Shown piece after piece: positions 9,228 through 16,436 of a stretch of DNA of 64,000 bases. The stretch covers positions 73,329-137,328 of the forward strand of contig CABIVS010000010.1 of the NCBI GenBank assembly GCA_902362375.1, given 5' to 3'. Each line of letters starts with the position of its first letter. Position 1 is the first letter of the stretch. This DNA is from Bacteroidaceae bacterium (GTDB lineage Bacteria; Bacteroidota; Bacteroidia; Bacteroidales; Bacteroidaceae). The notes under the pieces are model-generated. The model did no database searches. It saw only the letters and a list, made by a program, of their open reading frames with translations, and had not been told where the DNA came from. The translations under genes and the position numbers were made by a program.

Positions 9228-10493
9228 TTAGTAGTTCAATATAGTTTGTCCGATAGTTGTATTCAGGTTTTCCATCGCCAGGAAAACGTCTTTCTTTATT
9301 TCATGTAGCTGAATACAAGTTTCTTTATAGCTGTCATAGTAATCTATAAACTCCAACAAACTGATATTCCGTTTCTTAAAGTTTTCATTCACTCCTTCTA
9401 TCAGTTTTTCGAAGTTACGTTCCAGTTCCATATGGGTAGATTGATAAAGTTGAACAGCTTTATCCAGTGAAGCATAAGCGGTATAAAGCTCCATATCCGC
9501 ATGGTTAGCCGCATTTTCCTGTTCCGCTCCCGCCTGCCGGATACTAAAACGGGCAGCTTTAATATTTCCCTGGTTGCGGTTGAAAATAGGCACTGACAGG
9601 CTCACTCCTATTGCAAAATAGTCATTGATAAAGTTTCCGACACGGTCATAACTACCTTTCACCGAGAATTCCGGAAATGCCATCGATTTCTGCAATTTCA
9701 AGTTCGCACGGGAAGCACTTACCATGCTCCGGGCAATCTTGAGATCCGGACGCTCATTCACCATCGCTTTCAAGTCGGCAAACGATAATTGAGACAGATC
9801 CAATTGTTTTAACACTTCTTCATCCAGCGATAGCTTAATCACAGTATCTCCCGGAAGATTTAACAAGACATTGAGTTCCCCTCTAAGGGTCAGCAACTCG
9901 TTTTCCCGTTCGTTCTTCTCTTTTTTCAAAGAGAACAGCATAGATTCCAGACGGGACATTTCCATCAACGAAATATTTCCTTTCTCCTGTTGCTGTTTCA
10001 TTCCGGCAAGTAACTCTTGCAGAGAGTTCACTTCTTTCTCGTAAATAGATATGGATTTCGAAAGAAAATAGACTTGTACGAACTTCTCATTCAATTCCTG
10101 TCGAAGTGTCCTCATCACCTCTTCAAACTGATATTCCGCTATTTCCTTATTGATTTTCTCGAGCTTCACCTGTTTATTTCGCTGTCCGGCAAGATGAATC
10201 ACCTGTTCAATCTCCACAACCGCTTCGCCCTCCTTACCAAAATCAAAATACTTCCCGTTCAGTCGGTTATAGACATTCTGTTCCAACGAGATTACCGGAT
10301 TCTCAAATAATTTGGCTTGCAGCACTTGTGCCTGTGCCACATCAATGTTGTACCGTTCGGCTATCAGCGATAAGTTACGTTCCAGAAAACGCTGTTCCGC
10401 CTCTTTCAGGGTTAATGTTCCTGTGGTAACTTGTTGCGCACAGACTTCTCCTGTCAACAGAAGAAAAAAAGAAATTAGAAATACTCTATTCAT
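9228..10493 (-). CDS. TolC-family outer-membrane factor, CzcC-like
   Basis: The 421-residue protein starts with a Sec signal peptide (cleavage likely after VCAQ). It contains two repeats of the outer-membrane efflux domain, rich in long helices with the typical LTLKEAEQRFLERN opening and a second repeat starting near LKAMVNERPDLKIARS. It would form the trimeric outer-membrane exit duct of the metal pump. It is the first gene of the efflux operon; 22 nt separate its stop from the adaptor start. Confidence 0.85.
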   Translation of the reverse strand: MNRVFLISFFLLLTGEVCAQQVTTGTLTLKEAEQRFLERNLSLIAERYNIDVAQAQVLQAKLFENPVISLEQNVYNRLNGKYFDFGKEGEAVVEIEQVIHLAGQRNKQVKLEKINKEIAEYQFEEVMRTLRQELNEKFVQVYFLSKSISIYEKEVNSLQELLAGMKQQQEKGNISLMEMSRLESMLFSLKKEKNERENELLTLRGELNVLLNLPGDTVIKLSLDEEVLKQLDLSQLSFADLKAMVNERPDLKIARSMVSASRANLKLQKSMAFPEFSVKGSYDRVGNFINDYFAIGVSLSVPIFNRNQGNIKAARFSIRQAGAEQENAANHADMELYTAYASLDKAVQLYQSTHMELERNFEKLIEGVNENFKKRNISLLEFIDYYDSYKETCIQLHEIKKDVFLAMENLNTTIGQTILNY

Positions 10494-10681
10494 TACTCTA
10501 TTTATCTTTATTACCTTATTGTAGTTGTCGTGGCAAAATTACAATTCTGTAACCGGAGAGATGGGAAAAAGCGATTATAAGCCTCTCATATCAGATTAGA
10601 ATTCGATTAGAAAATAGCTATAAAGGAAGAATTGTAAACACAACAGGAAAAATGGCTATCCTTCTTTCATCCCAACTCCCC

Positions 10682-10689
10682 TATCTTTG
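10682..10689 (+). promoter_or_regulatory. -7 element of the thioredoxin gene
   Basis: TATCTTTG matches the Bacteroides -7 consensus and lies 40 nt before the ATG. No clear -33 was found at the usual distance. Confidence 0.55.
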
Positions 10690-10728
10690 CAGAAGAGAAA
10701 ATAAAATGAACCATTAAAAATAGAATAT

Positions 10729-11091
10729 ATGAAAATAATAGATTTAACCAAAGATAGTTTTGTAGAAAAAGTAGCTGATTATCAATCTTATCCTGACAAC
10801 TGGAACTTCAAAGGGAATAAACCTTGCCTGGTCGATTTTCATGCTCCGTGGTGCGTTTATTGCAAAGCGTTATCGCCTATATTAGACCAACTGGCTAAAG
10901 AATACGAAGGGAAATTAGATATTTATAAAGTAGACGTCGATCAGGAACCGGAACTGGAAAGTGCATTTAAAATCCGCACCATTCCCAATCTGTTACTTTG
11001 CCCGCTGAACGGCAAACCGACAATGAAATTAGGTACAATGAATAAAAACCAATTGAAAGAACTGATAGAAACCAGTTTACTTTCAGAATAA
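10729..11091 (+). CDS. Thioredoxin with an unusual WCVYC active site
   Basis: A 120-residue thioredoxin fold without signal peptide, so probably cytoplasmic. The redox pair C42 and C45 sits in APWCVYCKAL; classical thioredoxins have CGPC. The cis-proline is P86 in RTIPNLLL. Replacing Gly-Pro by Val-Tyr is expected to shift the redox potential and partner choice, but the direction cannot be predicted here. There is an extra N-terminal segment of about 25 residues before the first core strand. It has its own promoter and terminator and is monocistronic. Confidence 0.8.
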   Translation: MKIIDLTKDSFVEKVADYQSYPDNWNFKGNKPCLVDFHAPWCVYCKALSPILDQLAKEYEGKLDIYKVDVDQEPELESAFKIRTIPNLLLCPLNGKPTMKLGTMNKNQLKELIETSLLSE

Positions 11092-11100
11092 AAATACGTT

Positions 11101-11144
11101 AAAAGTCCGGGAAACTTCTGATGATGATAAACTGCCGGACTTTT
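11101..11144 (+). terminator. Terminator of the thioredoxin gene
   Basis: A 10-bp stem aaaagtccgg/ccggactttt with a 24-nt loop lies 9 nt past the stop codon. Confidence 0.75.
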
Positions 11145-11185
11145 GATATCATACAGAACATTGGCTTTTATATAGGGAGTGTGTC

Positions 11186-11292
11186 AAAACGCAGATTAAC
11201 GCAAATTATCGCAGATTATTTCATTTATATTGATATATTAATCAACGACTTATAAAATTATTTCTGCGATAATTCGCGTTAATCTGCGTTTT
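11186..11292. repeat. Palindromic repeat, 'cgcagatta' class
   Basis: Two arms of about 30 nt are inverted around a 45-nt A/T-rich centre. The left arm is made of three 10-nt units (cgcagattaa, cgcaaattat, cgcagattat) and the right arm is their complement with a few changes. The design matches the repeats at 19.7, 24.4 and 49.7 kb although the unit sequence differs. It fills the gap between the thioredoxin terminator and nagA. Confidence 0.75.
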
Positions 11293-11331
11293 ATTATTCA
11301 TTATGCCCCTCCTCTTTGGGGATTATTTCAA

Positions 11332-12507
11332 CTATTCTTTATGCAACAGAATATCAGTTCCCGGAACAATCTTCCCCATCGACCATACACATCGCACATT
11401 CAGCTCCTTATCAAGAATCACAATATCGGCATCCTTTCCCTTTGCCAACGCCCCTTTCCGGTCACTCACTCCAATTAAACGGGCAGGAGTTTCAGAAGCC
11501 ATGCGCACGGCATCTTCCAAAGGTATATTCGCTTTCTTCACCATGGTGCGAACCAATACATCCATCGTAGCCAAGCTACCGGCCAGTGCAGAATGATCTG
11601 CCATCTTACATACGCCGTCCTCTATGATATAGCGAGGATCAATCGGTTCGTTCCCTTCATAAGCAGCATAAGCCAAAGCATCGGTAACGAGGCACGTATT
11701 CTCTACACCTTTCAACTTATAAACCAATTTTAGAATCGTGGCAGGCAAGTGAATACCATCTGCAATCACTTCCACTGTCATCCCATCCGTCAAATATACA
11801 CTCTCCACCGTACCCTCATATTTATATTCACGACGTTTGTGGAAACCCGGCATCGCATTGTAAAAATGGGCAGCATGAGAGAAACCCACTGCATACGCAG
11901 CCTTGATATCATCATATTCGGCTTCCGTATGTGTTACGGCAGTCATAATTCCTTTCGAACGGGTGTACTTTGCAAAATCATGCGCGCCGGGCAGTTCAGG
12001 ACTGATGTCCCAACGTCTGATACAAGAGGTATGCTCCAATAAAGGAATATATTCATTTTCATCCGGAGTTTTCAGAAAACCGTCATATTGTGTTCCCGCC
12101 ATCTTCGGATTCAGGTAAGGACCTTCGATATGCAGGCCGAGAACAGGAGAATCCTTCTCTTTCATCAGGTTTTCACAGACATCGACAGCCTGATAGATTC
12201 TTTCGAACGAGGTAGATGATAATGTAGGAAATATCCCGGTAGCACCATGTTTCAGATGTGCAGTAGTTGCCATGCGGAATGCTTCTTCCGTTGCTTCCGT
12301 ATAATCATGTCCGCCACCTCCATGTGCATGCATACTTACAAATCCGGGCACAATCGTCATCCCTCTGGCATCAATAACCGTTGCACCGATAACCGCCAAA
12401 TCACTGTTGGTCACCTCTAATATTTTTCCATCACAAATCAATACGGAACCATCTTTCAACCAGCCTTGCGGGGTCAATATTCTTCCGTTTATTATTTGAG
12501 TCAACAT
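11332..12507 (-). CDS. nagA: N-acetylglucosamine-6-phosphate deacetylase (distal copy)
   Basis: This 391-residue amidohydrolase would remove acetate from GlcNAc-6-P, giving glucosamine-6-P for glycolysis or wall synthesis. The metal and catalytic residues are visible: HAHGGGG (H60, H62), E128 in LHIEGPYL, H193 in VTHTEAE, H214 in HAAHFYNAMPGFH, H253 in DGIH and the catalytic D276 in LVTDAL. Length is normal. It lies 21 nt after a close paralogue and is probably cotranscribed with it. Both proteins open with the same MLTQIIN and LTPQGWLKDG, so the pair comes from a tandem duplication. Confidence 0.88.
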   Translation of the reverse strand: MLTQIINGRILTPQGWLKDGSVLICDGKILEVTNSDLAVIGATVIDARGMTIVPGFVSMHAHGGGGHDYTEATEEAFRMATTAHLKHGATGIFPTLSSTSFERIYQAVDVCENLMKEKDSPVLGLHIEGPYLNPKMAGTQYDGFLKTPDENEYIPLLEHTSCIRRWDISPELPGAHDFAKYTRSKGIMTAVTHTEAEYDDIKAAYAVGFSHAAHFYNAMPGFHKRREYKYEGTVESVYLTDGMTVEVIADGIHLPATILKLVYKLKGVENTCLVTDALAYAAYEGNEPIDPRYIIEDGVCKMADHSALAGSLATMDVLVRTMVKKANIPLEDAVRMASETPARLIGVSDRKGALAKGKDADIVILDKELNVRCVWSMGKIVPGTDILLHKE

Positions 12508-12528
12508 AGTTTTCGTTATTTATCAGAT

Positions 12529-13695
12529 TTAAAACAGTTTATTGGTGCCTTCCACCAGTTCTCCCATTGCCCATACAGCTCTCACATTCAAGTCTCTGTC
12601 TAAAGCAATCATATCGGCATCCTTGCCACGCTCCAGCGTTCCTTTGCGGTCGAGTACTCCCATGATCCGAGCAGGGGTTTCGGAAGCCATGCGCACGGCA
12701 TCCTCCAAAGGTATTTCCGCCTTCTGCACCATGGTACGAATCAGGCGGTCCATCGTTGCAATACTTCCCGCCAGTGCTGAATGGTCTGCCAGCTTACATA
12801 CTCCGTCCTCGATAATCACACGCGGATCAAAAGCCACCTGACTATCGCTGGCCGCACAAGCCAATGCATCCGTTATCAGGCAAGTGCGTTCCACTCCTTT
12901 TATCTTGTAAACAAGGCGCAAGATTGTTGGAGGCACATGAATTCCGTCTGCCACCACTTCCACTGTCATATCATCAATCAGATAAATACTTTCTACCGTA
13001 CCTTCATACTTGTACTCTTTCCGTTTATGGAATCCCGGCATCGCATTATAAAAATGAGTGGCATGTGTATATCCCGCCTCGTAGGCTGTCTGTATATCCT
13101 CAAACTCGGCCTGGGTATGTCCTACCGAAGCCAACACCCCTTTCGCCGTGATATATTTACCAAATTGCATGGCTCCGGGAAGTTCCGGTGCGGCATCCCA
13201 ACGTTTGATACAATGAGTTTCTTCCAACAACGGAATATATTCTTCGGGATCGGGATCTTTGATATTTTCCGGAATTTGTCCGCCTGCCATCGCCATATTG
13301 AAATAATGTCCTTCCAGATGAAGTCCGAGCACAGGGCTATTAGGCTCCGCCATCATTTTTTCAGTAGTTTCCGCAGCTGCACGGATCATGGGAATGGTAG
13401 AAGAAGAAAGAGTAGGAAAAATACTGGTAGTGCCATGCTGCATATGAGCTTTGATTGCTGTCCGGAAAGCCTCTTCCGTGCCTTCCATAAAGTCTCTTCC
13501 ACCACCACCGTGAACATGGATTTCTACACCGCCCGGAACAATATACATTCCTTTGGCATCAATCAGTTTGGCTCCGATAATTGCAAGGTCACAATTGGTT
13601 ACTTCCAGAATTTTATTGTCACGAATAAGAACTGACCCATCCTTCAACCAGCCTTGCGGAGTGAGGATGCGTGCATTAATGATCTGTGTTAACAT
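12529..13695 (-). CDS. nagA: N-acetylglucosamine-6-phosphate deacetylase (proximal copy)
   Basis: The paralogue of the next gene, 388 residues, keeps the amidohydrolase residues: HVHGGGG (H60, H62), E128, the His pair in THATHFYNAMPGFHKR, DGIH and LITDAL. One change stands out: the near-invariant HxEGP around the metal ligand reads LHLEGHYF, so a His replaces the Pro, and the following loop is also altered (MAMAGGQ). This may alter the substrate pocket, so the two copies could prefer different acetylamino sugars. That is inference; simple redundancy is possible. Confidence 0.85.
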   Translation of the reverse strand: MLTQIINARILTPQGWLKDGSVLIRDNKILEVTNCDLAIIGAKLIDAKGMYIVPGGVEIHVHGGGGRDFMEGTEEAFRTAIKAHMQHGTTSIFPTLSSSTIPMIRAAAETTEKMMAEPNSPVLGLHLEGHYFNMAMAGGQIPENIKDPDPEEYIPLLEETHCIKRWDAAPELPGAMQFGKYITAKGVLASVGHTQAEFEDIQTAYEAGYTHATHFYNAMPGFHKRKEYKYEGTVESIYLIDDMTVEVVADGIHVPPTILRLVYKIKGVERTCLITDALACAASDSQVAFDPRVIIEDGVCKLADHSALAGSIATMDRLIRTMVQKAEIPLEDAVRMASETPARIMGVLDRKGTLERGKDADMIALDRDLNVRAVWAMGELVEGTNKLF

Positions 13696-13840
13696 ATCAC
13701 AAATAGTTAAATTAATTAAAGGTCTGTGTGAATCAATGACGCTCTTTTTGGGGGGAGTACATTGATTTTTTCGTTTGCAAAATTACGTTTTTCCGTTCAA
13801 TCTATCGCTAAAATCGTCCGGTAAACTTCCAATATTATAC

Positions 13841-13876
13841 AAAAAAAGGTTGCCAATCTTATCGACTGACAACCTC
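13841..13876 (-). terminator. Terminator of the tRNA operon
   Basis: Read on the minus strand, a 12-bp stem with two G-T wobbles (AGGTTGTCAGTC/GATTGGCAACCT) is followed by seven T. It lies directly after the last tRNA-Gly. Confidence 0.8.
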
Positions 13877-13884
13877 ATTCTATA

Positions 13885-13960
13885 TGGAGCGGAAAACGAG
13901 ACTCGAACTCGCGACCCTAACCTTGGCAAGGTTATGCTCTACCAACTGAGCTATTTCCGC
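13885..13960 (-). tRNA. tRNA-Gly (GCC), promoter-distal copy
   Basis: The sequence folds as a normal cloverleaf with anticodon GCC in the loop of CCTTGCCAAGG. It starts with GCGGAAA and carries the T-loop TTCGAGT. Unlike the two other copies in this operon, its 3' CCA is encoded (TCCA at the end). Confidence 0.93.
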
Positions 13961-13997
13961 AAACTAAATTTCGTCATTCAGAAATCTGAAAGATGGG

Positions 13998-14079
13998 TGC
14001 CCAGAACAGGACTCGAACCTGCATGCCTCTCGACACACGCACCTGAAACGTGCGCGTCTACCAATTCCGCCACCTGGGC
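13998..14079 (-). tRNA. tRNA-Leu (CAG)
   Basis: This class II tRNA has a long variable arm. The acceptor stem GCCCAGG/TCTGGGC pairs fully (one G-T), the anticodon stem CACGT/GCGTG closes the loop TTCAGGT with anticodon CAG, and the T-arm is GCAGG-TTCGAGT-CCTGT. CCA is not encoded; CCC follows the discriminator. Confidence 0.92.
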
Positions 14080-14111
14080 AAAACTTAGTTCCATTATTTC
14101 AAAGAAACAAG

Positions 14112-14184
14112 AGCGGAAAACGAGACTCGAACTCGCGACCCTAACCTTGGCAAGGTTATGCTCTACCAACTGAGCTATTTCCGC
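14112..14184 (-). tRNA. tRNA-Gly (GCC), middle copy
   Basis: The body is identical to the other two tRNA-Gly genes of the operon. CCA is not encoded (TCT follows the acceptor stem). Confidence 0.93.
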
Positions 14185-14203
14185 ATTTCACTTTTATAAA
14201 CTG

Positions 14204-14287
14204 TGAAGAGAAGGAGACTCGAACTCCCACGACATAACTGTCACTACCCCCTCAAAGTAGCGCGTCTACCAATTCCGCCACCTGGGC
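14204..14287 (-). tRNA. tRNA-Leu (GAG), chimeric with a mispaired acceptor stem
   Basis: The 3' half is a tRNA-Leu with anticodon GAG (stem CTACT/GGTAG, loop TTGAGGG), a variable arm and a good T-arm. The first 28 nt are identical to the tRNA-Leu (CAG) gene downstream, so the acceptor stem reads GCCCAGG against TCTCTTC and pairs 2-4 cannot form. The expected 5' partner would be GAAGAG followed by A or G. The flank shared with the CAG copy, including the neighbouring tRNA-Gly, suggests recombination inside the conserved Leu 5' half. The gene is probably a non-functional or badly processed tRNA. Confidence 0.75.
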
Positions 14288-14321
14288 AAAGATTATTGTT
14301 CCAACATTTCAAAGAAACATG

Positions 14322-14394
14322 AGCGGAAAACGAGACTCGAACTCGCGACCCTAACCTTGGCAAGGTTATGCTCTACCAACTGAGCTATTTCCGC
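14322..14394 (-). tRNA. tRNA-Gly (GCC), promoter-proximal copy
   Basis: The first gene of the tRNA operon has the same 72-nt body as the other two Gly genes. CCA is not encoded (TCA follows). Confidence 0.93.
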
Positions 14395-14413
14395 ATTTTT
14401 CCGTTTGCGGTTG

Positions 14414-14444
14414 CAAAGGTAGGGATTTTCCGTAAACCTGCAAA
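14414..14444 (-). promoter_or_regulatory. Promoter of the tRNA operon
   Basis: On the minus strand TTTG (14441-14444) and TACCTTTG (14414-14421) are separated by 19 bp, a near-perfect Bacteroides sigma-ABfr promoter. The first tRNA starts 20 nt later. Confidence 0.8.
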
Positions 14445-14512
14445 CATTCTGCCTACTTTTTTCACAGAAATCTGTTCACTTTGCATCGACCGCAAAACAA
14501 TCATTTTGATTA

Positions 14513-15652
14513 TCAACTCATTCGGTCACGATAATCTTCATAAGAAAATTGCTTGTATATTTCAGCTTTCCCCTCTTTTGTCCAGATGGCAATGGCAGGA
14601 TGATGAATTCCGTTAAACATATTTGTCTTGACCATCGTATAATGAATCATATCTTCGAACACAATACGCTCTCCGATTTGTAACTCATGATCGAAGCTCC
14701 ACAGCCCCATATAATCACCGCTCAAACAGGAATTTCCTCCGAGACGATAAATATATTTTCCTTCATTTCCCATTTCCGCACCACGCACGGCAGGTTGATA
14801 TGGCATTTCCAGACAGTCAGGCATGTGGCAAGTGAAACTGACATTCAAAATTGCCGTCTTGATGCCACGACTTTCCACCAGATCCACTACTTCGGAAGTC
14901 AGCACTCCCGTCTGCCAGGTAAAGGCCGAACCGGGCTCCAGAATAATGCGCAAATGAGGATAACGTGCTTTTAACCCTTGCAACAGTCTTATCAAATGAT
15001 CAGTATCATAGTCTTTGCGGGTCATCAGGTGTCCACCACCCAGATTCAACCATTTGATCTGTGAAAACCAGCGGGCAAATTTAGCTTCGAGATGTTCTAA
15101 TGTACGTTCCAACTCATAAGAAGAAGATTCACAGTGACAATGGCAATGAAAGCCTTCAATCCCTTGCGGTAATGCTTCGGGGAGCAGATCGGCCGTTATC
15201 CCAAAACGTGTGCCGGGTGCACATGGATTATAAAGTTCGGTTTCCACTTCCGAATATTCAGGATTTACGCGGATACCACAAGAAATACCGCTTCCTTCTG
15301 CAACCACCATCGGATAGAAACGTTCAAACTGCTGCATTGAGTTGAATGTGATATGACTGCTGCAACGCATGATTTCCGGGAAATCCTGTTCCGTATAAGC
15401 AGGAGAATATGTATGCGCCTTACTGCCGAACTCTTCCAATGCCAAACGGGCTTCATACACCGAACTTGCCGTAGAATGATCTATATATTCACGGAATATA
15501 GGGAAAGAACGCCACATGGCAAATGACTTGAAAGCAAGGATGATCTCCACTCCCGCCCTGTCGGCTACGCTTTTTATCAAACACAGGTTCTTTCTTAAAA
15601 GTTCTTCTTCCATGATGTAACAAGGAGAAGGGAACTGATTAAAATCTATCAT
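14513..15652 (-). CDS. nspC: Carboxynorspermidine/carboxyspermidine decarboxylase
   Basis: This 379-residue PLP enzyme of the alanine-racemase-fold decarboxylases makes norspermidine or spermidine from the carboxylated precursor, the route used by gut Bacteroides for spermidine. The Schiff-base lysine is K42 in AFKSFAMW. Other family marks are the glycine-rich phosphate site LNLGGGHLMT, the EPGSAF loop and the C-terminal MGLWSFDHEL region. The partner dehydrogenase is not in the window. A -7 element TATTTTTG lies 45 nt upstream. The gene is monocistronic; the tRNA operon follows. Confidence 0.9.
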   Translation of the reverse strand: MIDFNQFPSPCYIMEEELLRKNLCLIKSVADRAGVEIILAFKSFAMWRSFPIFREYIDHSTASSVYEARLALEEFGSKAHTYSPAYTEQDFPEIMRCSSHITFNSMQQFERFYPMVVAEGSGISCGIRVNPEYSEVETELYNPCAPGTRFGITADLLPEALPQGIEGFHCHCHCESSSYELERTLEHLEAKFARWFSQIKWLNLGGGHLMTRKDYDTDHLIRLLQGLKARYPHLRIILEPGSAFTWQTGVLTSEVVDLVESRGIKTAILNVSFTCHMPDCLEMPYQPAVRGAEMGNEGKYIYRLGGNSCLSGDYMGLWSFDHELQIGERIVFEDMIHYTMVKTNMFNGIHHPAIAIWTKEGKAEIYKQFSYEDYRDRMS

Positions 15653-15695
15653 ATATAAAAATATTATCTAAAATAACGCCTTATGAACGTGAATG

Positions 15696-15703
15696 CAAAA
15701 ATA
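15696..15703 (-). promoter_or_regulatory. -7 element of nspC
   Basis: On the minus strand TATTTTTG fits TAnnTTTG, 43 nt before the nspC start codon. No good -33 was seen. Confidence 0.45.
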
Positions 15704-15828
15704 CAAATTCAAAAGCAAAGAGGGATTGTTTTATTTTTAATTAAGATATTGGTTTTCGCGAACTTTTTCTTATTTTTACACCTTTATAATCTATAAGTAG
15801 TTATATCATCCTAAATACCTGATTGAAT

Positions 15829-16386
15829 ATGAATAAAGATTTAAGAAAAGTAGTGATTCTGCTGGCACATCCAAACATAAAGGGATCCCAAGCAAACAAA
15901 GCATTAATTGATGCTGTCAGTGACATGGAAGGGGTGGCAGTTTTCAATCTTTACGAGCTGTCGCAGGAAATCGCTTTCAATGTAGATGAATGGAGTAAAA
16001 TCATTTCCGATGCCTCGGCTGTCATCTATCAATTTCCTTTCTATTGGATGTCTGCACCGTCATTGCTAAAGAAATGGCAGGATGAAGTCTTTACTTTCCT
16101 ATCCAAGACTCCGGCAGTCGCCGGCAAGACATTGACAGTAGTAACAACTACGGGGTCCGAATACGAAGCCTATCGTAGTGGCGGCAGAAACCGTTTCACT
16201 ACGGACGAATTATTACGTCCTTATCAGGTTAGTGCCATTCATTCGGGAATGTCATGGCAAACTCCTATTGTTGTTTACGGAATGGGAACGGCAGACGCAG
16301 GGAAGAATATTGCTGAAGGAGCAAACCTGTATAAACAACGTGTGGAGATGCTTATCGGTAGCAGTAATGCCGGGAATAATTGGTAA
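15829..16386 (+). CDS. Flavodoxin-like NAD(P)H oxidoreductase (YwrO/KefF type)
   Basis: The 185-residue protein has the flavodoxin-like fold of NAD(P)H quinone reductases. It opens with VVILLAHPNIKGSQANKAL (FMN phosphate site), has YQFPFYWMSAPSLLKKWQDEVF in two parts around residue 70, and carries the substrate-side VVTTTGSEYEAY. Such enzymes pass two electrons from NAD(P)H to quinones, and some partner K+ efflux systems. I start at the ATG at 15829; a TTG two codons upstream is less likely. A shared terminator separates it from the convergent RND gene. Confidence 0.8.
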   Translation: MNKDLRKVVILLAHPNIKGSQANKALIDAVSDMEGVAVFNLYELSQEIAFNVDEWSKIISDASAVIYQFPFYWMSAPSLLKKWQDEVFTFLSKTPAVAGKTLTVVTTTGSEYEAYRSGGRNRFTTDELLRPYQVSAIHSGMSWQTPIVVYGMGTADAGKNIAEGANLYKQRVEMLIGSSNAGNNW

Positions 16387-16394
16387 GACTATAC

Positions 16395-16430
16395 AAAGCG
16401 TAGCTTTATCCTATCTAAAGCTACGCTTTA
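16395..16430. terminator. Bidirectional terminator between flavoprotein and RND gene
   Basis: The 14-bp stem aaagcgtagcttta/taaagctacgcttt lies between two convergent genes. Similar words (agctttag, taaagct) continue into the end of the RND gene. Confidence 0.7.
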
Positions 16431-16436
16431 CAAGTG

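Noticed and set aside
12781..13635. A 284-codon open frame on the plus strand opposite the proximal nagA
   Set aside because: It is antisense to a clear amidohydrolase gene, has a His/Ser/Cys-rich composition without any domain, and no promoter; it is a mirror of nagA codon use.
13775..14173. A plus-strand frame across the tRNA genes
   Set aside because: It translates tRNA sequence (repeated TRDPNLGKVMLYQL) and cannot be a gene.
13889..14394. The regularly repeated tRNA-Gly units considered as a CRISPR or tandem repeat array
   Set aside because: The 72-nt repeats fold as tRNAs with anticodon GCC and the spacers include tRNA-Leu genes.
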